A stretch of 64,000 nt of DNA from an uncultured Prevotella sp. (GCA_944319915.1 CALUEY010000006.1:62001-126000); one strand, 5' to 3'. Positions 18,732 to 29,087 are shown, numbered from the stretch's first letter. Notes: a model not told the origin generated them from the letters alone. Program-made: numbers and translations.

Positions 18732-20273
18732 ATGAACAGAATGACACGACTAATGGCGACCGCGGCAATATGCTGCGCGGCATCGCTCACAGCCACAGCC
18801 CAGGCCACGGGCGGCACTACGGACATATACACCAACCTGCCCTTTGCCATGAAGCCCGTGGCAGAGCCGCAGATTCCCAACTACTGCGTAAGCCTTACGG
18901 ACTTCGGCGGCGTGGCCGACGGCACCACGATGAACACGCAGGCCTTCAGCAAGGCCATAGCACACCTTGAGGAGCGCGGCGGAGGCAGGCTCAACGTGCC
19001 GCGCGGCGTGTGGCTCACGGGGCCGATAGAGCTGAAGAGCAAGATAAACCTGCACCTTGAAGACGGCGCGCTGGTGCTCTTCTCGGGCAACAGGGCCGAC
19101 TACCCGCTCGTAGACTCTTACTTCGAGGGGGTGAAGTCGTACCGCTGCATGTCGCCCCTGACGGCCAACAACGCCGAGGACATAGCCATAACGGGGCGCG
19201 GCGTGTTCAACGGCAACGGCCAGAACTGGCGCCCGGTGAAGCGCAGCAAGATGACCGCAGGGCAGTGGAATACGCTGTGCAAGGGCGGCGCGCTCAACAA
19301 GAAGGGCGACGTATGGTATCCCACGGAGCAGATACGCGACATCGACGCCGCCAAGGCAGAATATTACAAAAAGGCTTACGCCGTGAACACGCCCGAGGCA
19401 TGGCAGGAGCTGCACGACTACCTGCGCCCCGCCCTGCTCTCGTTCATAGGCTGCAAGCGGGTGCTGCTGGAGGACGCCACGTTTGAGAACTCACCCGCCT
19501 GGAACGTGCATCCGCTGATGTGCGAGGACATTACGGTGCGCAACGCCACAATCCGCAACCCCTGGTACTCGCAGAACGGCGACGGGCTCGACCTTGAGTC
19601 GTGCCGCAACGTGGCTGTGACGGGCTGCTCGTTCGACGTGGGCGACGACGCCATGTGCATCAAGTCGGGCCGCGACGAGGAAGGCCGCAAGCGCGGGATG
19701 CCCACAGAGAACGTAATCATAAGCAACTGCCGGGTGTACCACGGCCACGGCGGCTTCGTGATAGGCAGCGAGATGTCGGGCGGCGCGCGCAACATACTGG
19801 TGGACAACTGCCTCTTCATCGGTACTGACACCGGCCTGCGCTTCAAGTCTACACGTGGCCGCGGAGGCGTGGTTGAGGACATCTTCATCCGCAACGTGGG
19901 CATGACCGACATTCCCGGCGACGCCATAACGTTCGACCTCTACTACGGCGGCAAGGCTCCGCTTGAGGCCACCACCGGCCCCGACGGCAAGCCCGTACAG
20001 CAGATTCCCGCCGTGGACAAGACCACGCCAAGCTTCCGCAACATAACGATGGACAACGTGATGTGCAACTGGGCAAAGCGCGCCATTCACCTGAACGGAC
20101 TGCCCGAAATGCCGATAAAGGGGATAAAGATAAGCAACTCCATCCTCTCGGCCGAGCAGGGCGCAATGCTCAACTACATCGACGGGCTTACGCTGGATAA
20201 CGTGAAGATAAACAACAAGACGGGCGAGACGCTCGACAAGCGCAACGGCGTTACCAACCTCAGCATAAAGTAA
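18732..20273 (+). CDS. GH28 polygalacturonase-type glycosidase
   Basis: 513 residues. The ATG at 18732 gives a clean signal peptide (ends TATAQA); the frame extends to 18690, but that start would put 14 charged residues in front. The right-handed beta-helix carries the GH28 catalytic set: Asp284 in NGDGLD, Asp305-Asp306 in VGDDA, and His339 in HGHGGFVIGSE. It hydrolyses alpha-1,4-galacturonic acid links, completing pectin breakdown begun by the PL1 enzyme. It is the last gene of the GH3-GH3-GH28 operon and is followed by a strong terminator. Confidence 0.92.
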   Translation: MNRMTRLMATAAICCAASLTATAQATGGTTDIYTNLPFAMKPVAEPQIPNYCVSLTDFGGVADGTTMNTQAFSKAIAHLEERGGGRLNVPRGVWLTGPIELKSKINLHLEDGALVLFSGNRADYPLVDSYFEGVKSYRCMSPLTANNAEDIAITGRGVFNGNGQNWRPVKRSKMTAGQWNTLCKGGALNKKGDVWYPTEQIRDIDAAKAEYYKKAYAVNTPEAWQELHDYLRPALLSFIGCKRVLLEDATFENSPAWNVHPLMCEDITVRNATIRNPWYSQNGDGLDLESCRNVAVTGCSFDVGDDAMCIKSGRDEEGRKRGMPTENVIISNCRVYHGHGGFVIGSEMSGGARNILVDNCLFIGTDTGLRFKSTRGRGGVVEDIFIRNVGMTDIPGDAITFDLYYGGKAPLEATTGPDGKPVQQIPAVDKTTPSFRNITMDNVMCNWAKRAIHLNGLPEMPIKGIKISNSILSAEQGAMLNYIDGLTLDNVKINNKTGETLDKRNGVTNLSIK

Positions 20274-20321
20274 CACCGCACGGAACTGGCTCAACGCCAC
20301 TACACACAAACAGCAAACGAA

Positions 20322-20379
20322 CACTCCGCCGCGCAGAGGCATACCATAGAGGTGCCAACTGTGCGGCGGAGTGCTTTTT
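20322..20379 (+). terminator. Intrinsic terminator after the GH28 gene
   Basis: CACTCCGCCGCGCAG pairs with CTGTGCGGCGGAGTG around a 23-nt loop, then CTTTTT. It separates the GH28 gene from the convergent lipoprotein gene and may serve both directions. Confidence 0.85.
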
Positions 20380-20394
20380 ATCGGCCAGAAGAAG

Positions 20395-21195
20395 TCAGCA
20401 GCCTACCAAACGGAAGTCGCACATCAGCGTAACCTTGCGCCCTTCTATCCTAACATCCTTGAAGAAACGGTAGCGCCCCGGACGGTTGTTGTTGACCAAG
20501 GGATGGAGCCGCCCGACAAAGACACGGCTGCCGCCGGGCCTCACCTCGATGCCAACGGCATGGAACACGCCGCCCGCAGGCAGCTCATACCACCGCCCGC
20601 CGCGCTCTACAGCCATGCTGTAGCTTTCGCCAGTCTGTACCACATGGCCGCCATCGTTGGCCAGCACGAACTCGGCCGTCTCGGCATCGGCAGGGAAGCC
20701 AGTGGCGGCAGGGCGCAGACTGACGCCCAGCGTGTCGGCAACGCCAACCTTCGTACACAGTTCCAGCCCCGTTGAACCGCTGAAGCTAAGCGCGGGCGAG
20801 GCGCAGACATACTTACGGAACGCCCGTCGGGCAGCCTCGGTGTTGAGCCTCATTGACACGTTGATGGTGCCGCGCCCCTCGCCCCACATATAAACATTGT
20901 CCCTGACATGAGGTGGGGCAGTCTCCATCCGCCTGTTGATAGTGTCCATAATGCGGCTGAGCTGCCGCTCTGAATAAGGCTCGCCAACTGCCGGTGCCTG
21001 TGTTCCACCCGGCGGCAGACTGTCTTTGGGCTGACCATCGGCCTGCACCAACAATAAGGAATCAACGTTGTTTGCGGCGGCAGGCGGCGCGCTGTCGGGC
21101 GAAGCCGCCCCGCGAGCCTTGCCCCCTGCACCACCCCTGCACCCCGCAAGGACAAAGGCCAGTGACAATGCGGCTAACATGAAAGAATGGCACAT
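20395..21195 (-). CDS. Lipoprotein with bacterial Ig-like C-terminal domain
   Basis: 266 residues from the ATG at 21195. The frame also has an in-frame TTG at 21201 and an ATG at 21180. The N-terminus is a lipoprotein signal (LAFVLAGC). About 25-80 is low-complexity. The C-terminal 110 residues (LRPAATGFPADAETAEFVLAND ... GRYRFFKDV) resemble the immunoglobulin-like domain found in Gram-positive and Bacteroidetes surface proteins. The product probably sits on the envelope. Its stop and start lie between the GH28 and regulator genes, so it may share the regulator's strand transcript. Its role in pectin use is unknown. Confidence 0.6.
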   Translation of the reverse strand: MCHSFMLAALSLAFVLAGCRGGAGGKARGAASPDSAPPAAANNVDSLLLVQADGQPKDSLPPGGTQAPAVGEPYSERQLSRIMDTINRRMETAPPHVRDNVYMWGEGRGTINVSMRLNTEAARRAFRKYVCASPALSFSGSTGLELCTKVGVADTLGVSLRPAATGFPADAETAEFVLANDGGHVVQTGESYSMAVERGGRWYELPAGGVFHAVGIEVRPGGSRVFVGRLHPLVNNNRPGRYRFFKDVRIEGRKVTLMCDFRLVGC

Positions 21196-21222
21196 AGGCA
21201 AAAGACATTTAACAAGAAGCGG

Positions 21223-24200
21223 TCAGTCGGCATCTGCGCCGCCCTCGCCGGTGCCTCCACTGCCGCTCTGAGCCTCGCCCCGGTCGGCCTTGTCGCGGTA
21301 TTCGGATGGCGTCATGCCCGTTTCCTTCTTGAAGCACTTGCTGAAATACTTGGGATCGGAAAAGCCTATGGAGTAAGCAATCTGCGAGAACGAGTAGTTG
21401 CTCTTGGTGATAAGCTCCTCAGCGCGCTGTATGCGTATGTGACGCACAAAGTCGACAGGCGTCATGCCGACGATGCTCTTCATCTTGCCGTAGAACACCG
21501 AGCGCCCAAGGTTGACGGCTGCGGCCAAGTCATCAATCTTAAGCCCGGGGTTGGCGATGTTCTCCTCGAGGTAAGCCATGAGCCGCTTCATCATCTCCTT
21601 GTCGGCATCCACTATCTGCGGCGACTCCAGCCTGTAGGTGTCGGCAGCGGCAGAGTCGAGCTGCGTAACGTTGTTCTGCTGAATCATGCGCCTCTGGCCT
21701 ATGATGTTCTCAACGCGGAGCTTAAGGTACGTGGCACTGAAGGGCTTCGTTATGTAGTCGTCGATGCCCTCGCGCAGGCCCTGCAGGCGGTCGTCGAGCG
21801 AAGCCTTGGCCGAGAGGACGATGATCGGGATGTGGCAGATGTCCTTGTTCTGCTTTATGCGGTGTACCATGGTGAGGCCGTCCATGACGGGCATCATCAC
21901 GTCGGTGATGATGAAGTCGGGCATCTCCGCCTCGGCTATTTGCAGTCCGCGCTGCCCGTTCTCGGCCTCAATCACGGTGTAGTCGCAGCTCAATATGCTC
22001 ACGAGGAAAGCCCTGAGGTCGGCGTTGTCCTCCACCACGAGCAACCTAATGCCCTTGTCCCCGGCGGCACTGGCGGCAGGCTGCTGCTCGGCAGAAGCCC
22101 CGTCGGCCTGCAACTGCGCCGCAGCGTTGCCATCGCTGATGTAGACATGATGGTCGATGTTATAGCGCAGCATCTTGTTTACAAGCTCCAGCATCCGCGA
22201 GGCGTTGCGCTGCACCATCTCCAGGTGGCGGCGGGCGGCGTCGGTGAGACCACCGCCGGCGAGCACCTCGGCCACGGGGCCGCCAATGAGCGTGAGCGGC
22301 GTGCGCAGCTTGTGGCCTATCTCGGTGAAGAACTTGGTCTTCATGTCGTTGAGGTCGCGCTCGAGCACGGCCTTTGCCCGCAGCTTATAGATGTATATCG
22401 CCACATAAATCACGCCGCAGGCAAGCGCGACGTAGAGCAGCCACGCCCACCAGGTTTCCCAGAAAGTGGGGTGAGCGTAGATGTCAAGCTCGGCCACGTT
22501 GTCCATCCATACGCCGTCGGCGTTGGTGCTCTTGACGAGGAGCTTGTAGCGCCCGGCTGGCAGACGGTTGAACGATGCGCTGTTGGCCGGGCCAACGTAG
22601 TTCCAGTTATCATCAATGCCCTCTATCTTGTAAGCATAGCGGACGAGGTACTTGTCTGAATATTCGAGCGCGGCGAAGTAGATGGTAAGGTTGCGGCTGT
22701 CGGCGGGAACGTCGAGCACGCCCCTGCCGAGGATGGACACAATCTTGTTGGTGCCGTGGAAATGCGCCCTCGTGAAGACGATGCCCGGACTAAAGGAGCT
22801 TTTTTCGAGGTCGGCAGAACAGAAGCTCACAAAGCCGCCGCGGGCCGCCACGGAAATCACGTCGGTCTTGGCGTCGTGGGCAGGCTTGGCCTCCGACAGC
22901 TCCACACCGTCGCCGATGTTGCCCGGCCCGTACTGCAGCAACGCGCCTGTGGCCATGTCGTAGCGGTCGATGCTGCCCTCGCGCATTATCCACAAGTGGC
23001 CGGCGTTGTCCTCGGTTACCGACTGCACCATGCCCTCGTAGGGCTTGGCGTTAGGCAGGTCGGAGAACCTTAGCCCATCGGAGAGCAGGTTTGGCGAGTC
23101 TACTACCTGCAGGCCGCCACCCAAGGTGACCACCACCACCCTGCCAGAGCGCGTGACGTGGGTTTGCAGCACGTCGGGGGCGAGGAGCGACGTGGTGTCG
23201 CCCACCACCTGCGGCGTGGTGAAGAAGCGGATGGACTGCGGCGAGCTGAACCTGTCGGAGAAGGTTACAAGGCCGCAGGTGGTGGCCAGCAGCACCTCGC
23301 CCCGGCTCGTGTGGGCAATGCGCCTCACTCGTCCATAGCCCTCCAGGGGGTATTGCGCCATGAGGTTGCGGTGGTTTATGAACCTGATGCGGCCTCCGCT
23401 CTCGTCGGCAAGGTTGGGGCCGCCGTCGTAAGTGGCCAGCCAGATGCGCCCCCGGCTGTCCTCAGCTATGTCGTAAACGTCGTTATAGCTCAGCGAGAAC
23501 TTGTCTGCCGGGTTGCTGACGTAGTGGTCAACACGGCCCTCGCCGCTTATAACGTAGAGTCCGTAGCCCTTGGTGCCCACCCAAATGCGCCCCCGGCTGT
23601 CCTCATAGAGAGCGTAGATGCGATTAGAGAACGTGGTGGGATTATGGCCAATGCGCCCCTGCCGGTCTACGTAACCTATGAGGCGGCGATGGCTGTCGAA
23701 CACGGCGAGCTGGCCATAGTTGGTGCCTGCCCAGATGCGGCCCTTGCTGTCGTGCAGCAGCGAGCGCACTTCCTGCCCGGGAAGCACTTTGGTAAGCTTG
23801 AAGTGGTGGTAGCGGAAGTTTACGAGGTTGACGTCGCGCGTGGCGGTGAACCACATATTCCCCCCGCGGTCGAACATGAACTTGTTGATTTCAGGCACAT
23901 AAGTGTCCATGCGCCCGGCCGAGCGCAGCATATAAGGAACGAGCTTGGCGGCCTGCTCGTCGTAATAGCTGAACGTGCCGCCGGCAGGCACCACCCACAC
24001 CGTGCCGTAGCTGTCTTCATGGGCAAAGGGCTTGAGGCTCGTAGTGCGGTGCAGGGGCGAGTCGGCATCGGCCATGAGAAGGCGCGGCGCAAGGCCGGGG
24101 CCAGAGAGCATGACGATGCCATCGGAAGGCGTGAAAGCCCACACGCGCCGCTTGCTGTCGACAAACATCGACGTGACCTCGGGCGAGGGCTGCGAGGGGG

Positions 24201-25071
24201 TCTGCACGGAGTAGAGACTGACGGACAGGCGGGCGGCGTCGCAGGACACCACGCCCACGTTGGTGGCGAGCAGCAGGGTGGCAGGCCCGAGCAGGGCCAC
24301 GCCGTTGATGCGGGCCACCCCGGGGGGCAGCGCCACTGGGCGCATAGCCTTGCGCCGGGCGTCGAACACAAACAGGCGTCCTGAGGGCGAGGCGAAGAAC
24401 AGCCTGCCCCTGGCCTCGGCCATGTGCTCCACCGAAACGCCGAAGCGGAAACTCCCATCGGCCAGGCTCACCCCGCCGTCGGTGAACACCCACTCGCGCC
24501 CTTGGCCGTCAAGCTCCACCTTGTAGAGCCGGCTGCCTGGCAGTGCACCCGCCCCTGTCCGGAACTCCTCCAAGCCGCCCCCGGCAAGCACAAGACTGTC
24601 GGTCACGCGGTAGTTGGGCGACTTGTCGTTGCTCACCAGCCAAGTGTGGCCGTTGGGCAGCGAATATATGTTGCGCACGGGTACATCGTGGCCGAAGCGC
24701 TCGCGTATCATGGCGCTTACGTCGATGAAGCGGGCCGACCGCGTATCGAAATAATAAACGTGGCGGTCGGACGTGCTGCACCATATCCCCCCGGATGAGC
24801 CCTCCCTGAGCTGCATTATCCTGTTGGTGGAGAGCACCATGCCCTGCTCGGCGGAGTTGCGGAACGTGTTGAAGCGGTAGCCATCGTAATAGCAGAGGCC
24901 GTTCCATGTGGAGAACCACATCAGCCCGTCGGCCGACTGCATGAGGCCGGATATCACATTGGCGGCCAGCCCGTCGCGGATGGTGAACGTGCGCACGTCG
25001 CAATAAGGCTGCGCCAAGGCGCGCAAAGCCACCATGGCGGCCACGATGAACATAAGGATCCTGTGTCTCAT
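21223..25071 (-). CDS. Hybrid two-component regulator (HTCS) lacking an ATPase domain
   Basis: 1282 residues from the ATG at 25071, chosen because it gives a signal peptide (ends RALAQ) and lies 96 nt downstream of a -7 box. Domains in order: periplasmic propeller repeats (about 25-700), Y_Y_Y-type domain (about 760-850), transmembrane helix (about 865-890, WWAWLLYVALACGVIYV), HisKA-like helices (about 905-980), receiver (from residue 1008, phospho-acceptor Asp1057 in FIITDVMMPVMDG), and AraC DNA-binding domain (about 1165-1275). The expected HATPase_c domain is missing between HisKA and receiver, and the H-box reads GHKLRTP (His920, Lys921) instead of SHELRTP or SHEFRTP. It presumably senses pectic oligosaccharides and controls this locus. 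Confidence 0.92.
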   Translation of the reverse strand: MRHRILMFIVAAMVALRALAQPYCDVRTFTIRDGLAANVISGLMQSADGLMWFSTWNGLCYYDGYRFNTFRNSAEQGMVLSTNRIMQLREGSSGGIWCSTSDRHVYYFDTRSARFIDVSAMIRERFGHDVPVRNIYSLPNGHTWLVSNDKSPNYRVTDSLVLAGGGLEEFRTGAGALPGSRLYKVELDGQGREWVFTDGGVSLADGSFRFGVSVEHMAEARGRLFFASPSGRLFVFDARRKAMRPVALPPGVARINGVALLGPATLLLATNVGVVSCDAARLSVSLYSVQTPSQPSPEVTSMFVDSKRRVWAFTPSDGIVMLSGPGLAPRLLMADADSPLHRTTSLKPFAHEDSYGTVWVVPAGGTFSYYDEQAAKLVPYMLRSAGRMDTYVPEINKFMFDRGGNMWFTATRDVNLVNFRYHHFKLTKVLPGQEVRSLLHDSKGRIWAGTNYGQLAVFDSHRRLIGYVDRQGRIGHNPTTFSNRIYALYEDSRGRIWVGTKGYGLYVISGEGRVDHYVSNPADKFSLSYNDVYDIAEDSRGRIWLATYDGGPNLADESGGRIRFINHRNLMAQYPLEGYGRVRRIAHTSRGEVLLATTCGLVTFSDRFSSPQSIRFFTTPQVVGDTTSLLAPDVLQTHVTRSGRVVVVTLGGGLQVVDSPNLLSDGLRFSDLPNAKPYEGMVQSVTEDNAGHLWIMREGSIDRYDMATGALLQYGPGNIGDGVELSEAKPAHDAKTDVISVAARGGFVSFCSADLEKSSFSPGIVFTRAHFHGTNKIVSILGRGVLDVPADSRNLTIYFAALEYSDKYLVRYAYKIEGIDDNWNYVGPANSASFNRLPAGRYKLLVKSTNADGVWMDNVAELDIYAHPTFWETWWAWLLYVALACGVIYVAIYIYKLRAKAVLERDLNDMKTKFFTEIGHKLRTPLTLIGGPVAEVLAGGGLTDAARRHLEMVQRNASRMLELVNKMLRYNIDHHVYISDGNAAAQLQADGASAEQQPAASAAGDKGIRLLVVEDNADLRAFLVSILSCDYTVIEAENGQRGLQIAEAEMPDFIITDVMMPVMDGLTMVHRIKQNKDICHIPIIVLSAKASLDDRLQGLREGIDDYITKPFSATYLKLRVENIIGQRRMIQQNNVTQLDSAAADTYRLESPQIVDADKEMMKRLMAYLEENIANPGLKIDDLAAAVNLGRSVFYGKMKSIVGMTPVDFVRHIRIQRAEELITKSNYSFSQIAYSIGFSDPKYFSKCFKKETGMTPSEYRDKADRGEAQSGSGGTGEGGADAD

Positions 25072-25166
25072 TGAAAGAATGTTATTGGTGGCGGCAGTCG
25101 CCAGGGGCCTCGCCGCCATGAGCAAGCCCTCTTGCCCAACGGCAGCCCCGGCCAGCTTGCCACTTG

Positions 25167-25174
25167 CAAAGGTA
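25167..25174 (-). promoter_or_regulatory. -7 box for the HTCS gene
   Basis: On the minus strand this reads TACCTTTG, 96 nt upstream of the chosen ATG at 25071. It supports rejecting the longer open frame, which would start at 25197. Confidence 0.65.
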
Positions 25175-25361
25175 AGACAAAAAAGCAAGAACGCCAAAGC
25201 CCGCCCGCCAATTTTGCCGCCCGGCAGGGCGCAAGGCCTTCAAACGGCCCGCCGCCCACCACCCCATGCCTGCGGGGCAGACATAATGAAAATGTCGCCC
25301 ACCACTCACATTTTTATATTATTTAATACGCGCGCATGGTGCATTTACAGAAAAAATTTAG

Positions 25362-25369
25362 TAACTTTG
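25362..25369 (+). promoter_or_regulatory. -7 box for gap
   Basis: TAACTTTG, 135 nt before the gap start codon. The surrounding 25175-25504 is a divergent intergenic region with no further gene seen. Confidence 0.7.
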
Positions 25370-25495
25370 CGCCCGATAAAAGAAAGAAAGGCCGATTAAG
25401 GCATAGCTTCTTGATGGCAATGGCCCGCCAGGGGCGAAGCCATCGCGCGAGAAGCAAGTGTAAGCAGGATATATACAAACCATTCTTAAATATAA

Positions 25496-26515
<1,020 letters not shown>

Positions 26516-26544
26516 TCGTTTTCCCAATCCAACGATAAAAACGA

Positions 26545-26575
26545 GCCGCCCGGCATTGCCGGACGGCTTTTTTTT
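26545..26575 (+). terminator. Intrinsic terminator of gap
   Basis: GCCG-C-CCGGC and GCCGG-A-CGGC pair around a 3-nt loop and are followed by eight T residues. The next -7 box (26578) begins right behind it. Confidence 0.9.
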
Positions 26576-26577
26576 CG

Positions 26578-26585
26578 TAATTTTG
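26578..26585 (+). promoter_or_regulatory. -7 box directly after the gap terminator
   Basis: TAATTTTG, 9 nt before the ATG of the methyltransferase remnant. The leader would be almost absent. Confidence 0.5.
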
Positions 26586-26594
26586 TGCGAAATT

Positions 26595-27041
26595 ATGTCA
26601 CAGATATACAAGTCGATTGAAATTTGCGCCGGTGCTGGCGGGCAGGCCCTCGGTCTGGAGATGGCCGGGTTTGAGCACGTGGCACTCGTGGAATATGAGG
26701 AGGAGTACTGCGAGAGCCTGTGGCGGAACAGGCCCGGATGGAATGTGGAATGCATAGATGTGCGCCATTTTGACGGGCGGCCATATTACGGACAGATAGA
26801 CCTTCTAACCGGAGGTGTGCCCTGCCCACCGTTCAGCATCGCAGGCAAACAGCTCGACAGTGACGACGAGCGCGATATGTTTCCGCAAATGCTGCGGCTT
26901 GTAAAGGAGATAAAACCAAGGGTGGTGCAGATAGAAAACGTGCGCGGCTTTCTTGGCAAGACGTTCGACAATTACAATAGGCAACGCCTTTCAGCCGCCT
27001 GTGGCGCGGGCAGTAGGTTTTACAGATTAAAAGCGCTTTAG
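26595..27041 (+). pseudogene. N-terminal remnant of a DNA (cytosine-5) methyltransferase
   Basis: 148 residues where 350 or more are expected. It starts with the SAM-binding motif (ICAGAGGQALGLEMAGF), has motif IV with the catalytic cysteine (GGVPCPPFS) and motif VI (QIENVRGF), then departs from the family after FDNY (about 26973). Motifs VIII-X and the target-recognition domain are absent. The tail is out of family and ends at a stop. A fused product cannot methylate DNA, so this is a deletion relic of a restriction-modification or solitary methylase. The start at 26595 is preferred to 26556, which lies in the terminator. Confidence 0.85.
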
Positions 27042-27148
27042 ACAATAGTACTGTGGGGGCGGAGGACGCAAAGGAAATGCTTGACATATTGATTGACGGC
27101 AGACGCTTGAAAGACATAAGCGACCTGCCACTCGACTTGGAAGTGTGA
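27017..27148 (+). other. Second gene-end remnant between the methyltransferase relic and miaA
   Basis: A 43-codon open stretch overlaps the end of the methyltransferase relic in another frame and has coding-like composition (AEDAKEMLDILIDGRRLKD...). It has no start before an internal ATG at 27081 and stops 5 nt before miaA. I read it as the 3' end of another deleted gene fused at the same deletion junction. Its family is not recognised. Confidence 0.35.
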
Positions 27149-27153
27149 TAGCC

Positions 27154-28074
27154 ATGGAAAAGATGATAACGATACTCGGCCCCACGGCGAGCGGCAAGAC
27201 GGCCGTGGCGGCGGCACTCGCGGCAAGGATTGGCGGCGAGGTGATAAGCGCGGACTCGCGTCAGGTGTACCGCCGCATGGACATAGGCACGGGCAAGGAC
27301 TTGGCCGACTACTGCGTGGGCGGGCGGCAGGTGGCTTACCACTTGATAGACATAGCCGAGCCGGGAACGAAATACAACCTATTCCAATACCAGCACGACT
27401 TCCTCAAGGCTTACCGCGACATAACGGAGCGCGGCGCTGTGCCGATACTTTGCGGCGGCACGGGCCTTTACATAGAGGCCGTGCTGCGGGGCTACAGGCT
27501 CGCAGCAGTGCCGGAAAACAAGGAGCTGAGGGCGCGGCTCGAAGGCAAGCCTCTAAGCGAGCTGGCCGCGATGCTGGCCGAACTGAAGCGCAAGAACGGC
27601 TCGGCCATGCACAACACCACCGACGTGGACACGGCCAAGCGCGCCATCAGGGCCATCGAGATAGAGACGTTCAGCGGCGAGCACCATGCCGAGGGAGCCG
27701 ACCTGCCGGAGATAAGCTCCGTTACGGTGGGCCTGAGCCTGAGCCGCGAGGAGCGCCGCCGCCGCATCAGCCTGCGGCTGAAGCAGCGCCTTGACAATGG
27801 CATGGCCGACGAGGTGCGCTCGCTGCTCAGCAGCGGCATAGCCGCCGAAGACCTTATATATTATGGCCTGGAATATAAATATGTAACGGAATACGTGATA
27901 GGCCGCATCTCGTACGGCGAGATGTTCAGCCAGCTGGAGATAGCCATACACCAGTTTGCCAAGCGGCAGATGACGTGGTTCAGGGGAATGGAGCGGCGCG
28001 GGCTGGCAATCAACTGGATAGACGCCACGCTGCCAACCGAAGAAAAAGTGGACGAAATAATGCGTCTGGCCTGA
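27154..28074 (+). CDS. miaA: tRNA dimethylallyltransferase
   Basis: 306 residues from the ATG at 27154; a GTG at 27145 is also in frame. MiaA adds dimethylallyl to A37 of tRNAs that read UNN codons. The P-loop GPTASGKT is at 8-15. DSRQVYR and GGTGLYIEA follow in the usual order, and the C-terminal FAKRQMTWFRG segment matches the family. Length is normal. It starts 5 nt after the remnant frame and 112 nt after the methyltransferase relic, which suggests the deletion left miaA with the relic's promoter. Confidence 0.95.
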   Translation: MEKMITILGPTASGKTAVAAALAARIGGEVISADSRQVYRRMDIGTGKDLADYCVGGRQVAYHLIDIAEPGTKYNLFQYQHDFLKAYRDITERGAVPILCGGTGLYIEAVLRGYRLAAVPENKELRARLEGKPLSELAAMLAELKRKNGSAMHNTTDVDTAKRAIRAIEIETFSGEHHAEGADLPEISSVTVGLSLSREERRRRISLRLKQRLDNGMADEVRSLLSSGIAAEDLIYYGLEYKYVTEYVIGRISYGEMFSQLEIAIHQFAKRQMTWFRGMERRGLAINWIDATLPTEEKVDEIMRLA

Positions 28075-28127
28075 CTTTTGCACAAGAAGAGCAAGAAAGA
28101 GAGAGGCTTGCCGCCCTCAATGACAAC

Positions 28128-29087
28128 ATGAAAAGACTGACAGCAATGGACAACAACATCGACGACAAGCGCTGGGGAGTGCTTTATTGCCCAAAGGGAG
28201 GCCCGGGCAAAGCCGCAGCGCTGTGGAAGAAGGTGCAGCGCGCGCTCGACGAACGCAAGGTGGAATACGACTTCGTGCAGAGCGAGAACACCGAGAGCGT
28301 GGAGCGGCTCATGCGCATGCTCATGAACAACGGATACAAGACGATAGTGATAGTGGGCGGCGACTCGGCGCTCAACGATGCCGTGAACAGCCTCATGGAA
28401 GCCCGCCGCGAGGTGAGGGAGAGCATAGTGCTGGGCGTTATCCCCAACGGCCTGGTGAACGACTTCGCTCGCTTTTGGAACTTCAAGGAGAGCGAAGTGG
28501 GGCAAACCGTGGACTGGCTGCTAAAGCGGCGCGTGCGGAAGATCGACCTTGGCTGCATTAGGTACACCAACAAGAAAGGCGAGCAGTGCCACCGCTACTT
28601 TCTTAACTGCGTGAACATAGGGCTGATAGCCGACATGATGAACCTCAGGAGGCAGACTCACCGCCTGTTTGGGTCGCGCACGCTGTCATTTGTTGTGTCG
28701 TTCGTGCTGATGCTGTTCCACCGCCTTGAGTATTTCATGGACATAAGGATAAACTCCGACAGGGTGAGGCGCAAGGTGATGACGGTGTGCATAGGCAACG
28801 CCTGCGGCTACGGGCAGACGCCCAACGCTGTGCCTTACAACGGGCTGCTCGATGTGTCGGTGGTTTACCACCCCGAAGTCACGCAGCTCGTGGCAGGCAT
28901 CTGGCTGCTGCTCACGGGCCGCTTCCTCAACCACAGGAGCGTGCACCCGTACCGCACAAAGGAAGTAAGGATAGAGGATGCGCGCCACGCCATGGTGGGC
29001 ATCGACGGGCGCATGATGAGCACACCGACTGGCCCTTACCGCATCGGCGTGGAGCAAGAGGTGATAAACTTCCTGATACCTGAGTGA
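28128..29087 (+). CDS. Diacylglycerol-kinase-family protein with altered nucleotide motifs
   Basis: 319 residues from the ATG at 28128 (another is at 28146). The fold matches YegS/DAGK-type lipid kinases: an N-terminal nucleotide domain and a C-terminal sandwich (GNACGYGQTPNAVPYNGLLDV). The signature GGDGTxN is here GGDSALN (77-83), and PxGTxNDFA is PNGLVNDFA (106-114), losing the Thr and Gly that shape the phosphate loop. It may phosphorylate a lipid with changed specificity, or be a non-catalytic relative. It follows miaA by 53 nt and probably shares its transcript. Confidence 0.75.
   Translation: MKRLTAMDNNIDDKRWGVLYCPKGGPGKAAALWKKVQRALDERKVEYDFVQSENTESVERLMRMLMNNGYKTIVIVGGDSALNDAVNSLMEARREVRESIVLGVIPNGLVNDFARFWNFKESEVGQTVDWLLKRRVRKIDLGCIRYTNKKGEQCHRYFLNCVNIGLIADMMNLRRQTHRLFGSRTLSFVVSFVLMLFHRLEYFMDIRINSDRVRRKVMTVCIGNACGYGQTPNAVPYNGLLDVSVVYHPEVTQLVAGIWLLLTGRFLNHRSVHPYRTKEVRIEDARHAMVGIDGRMMSTPTGPYRIGVEQEVINFLIPE

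Noticed and set aside
21187-22659. Plus-strand frame of 490 codons opposite the hybrid regulator
   Set aside because: Shadow frame; the minus strand encodes receiver and AraC domains with all key residues.
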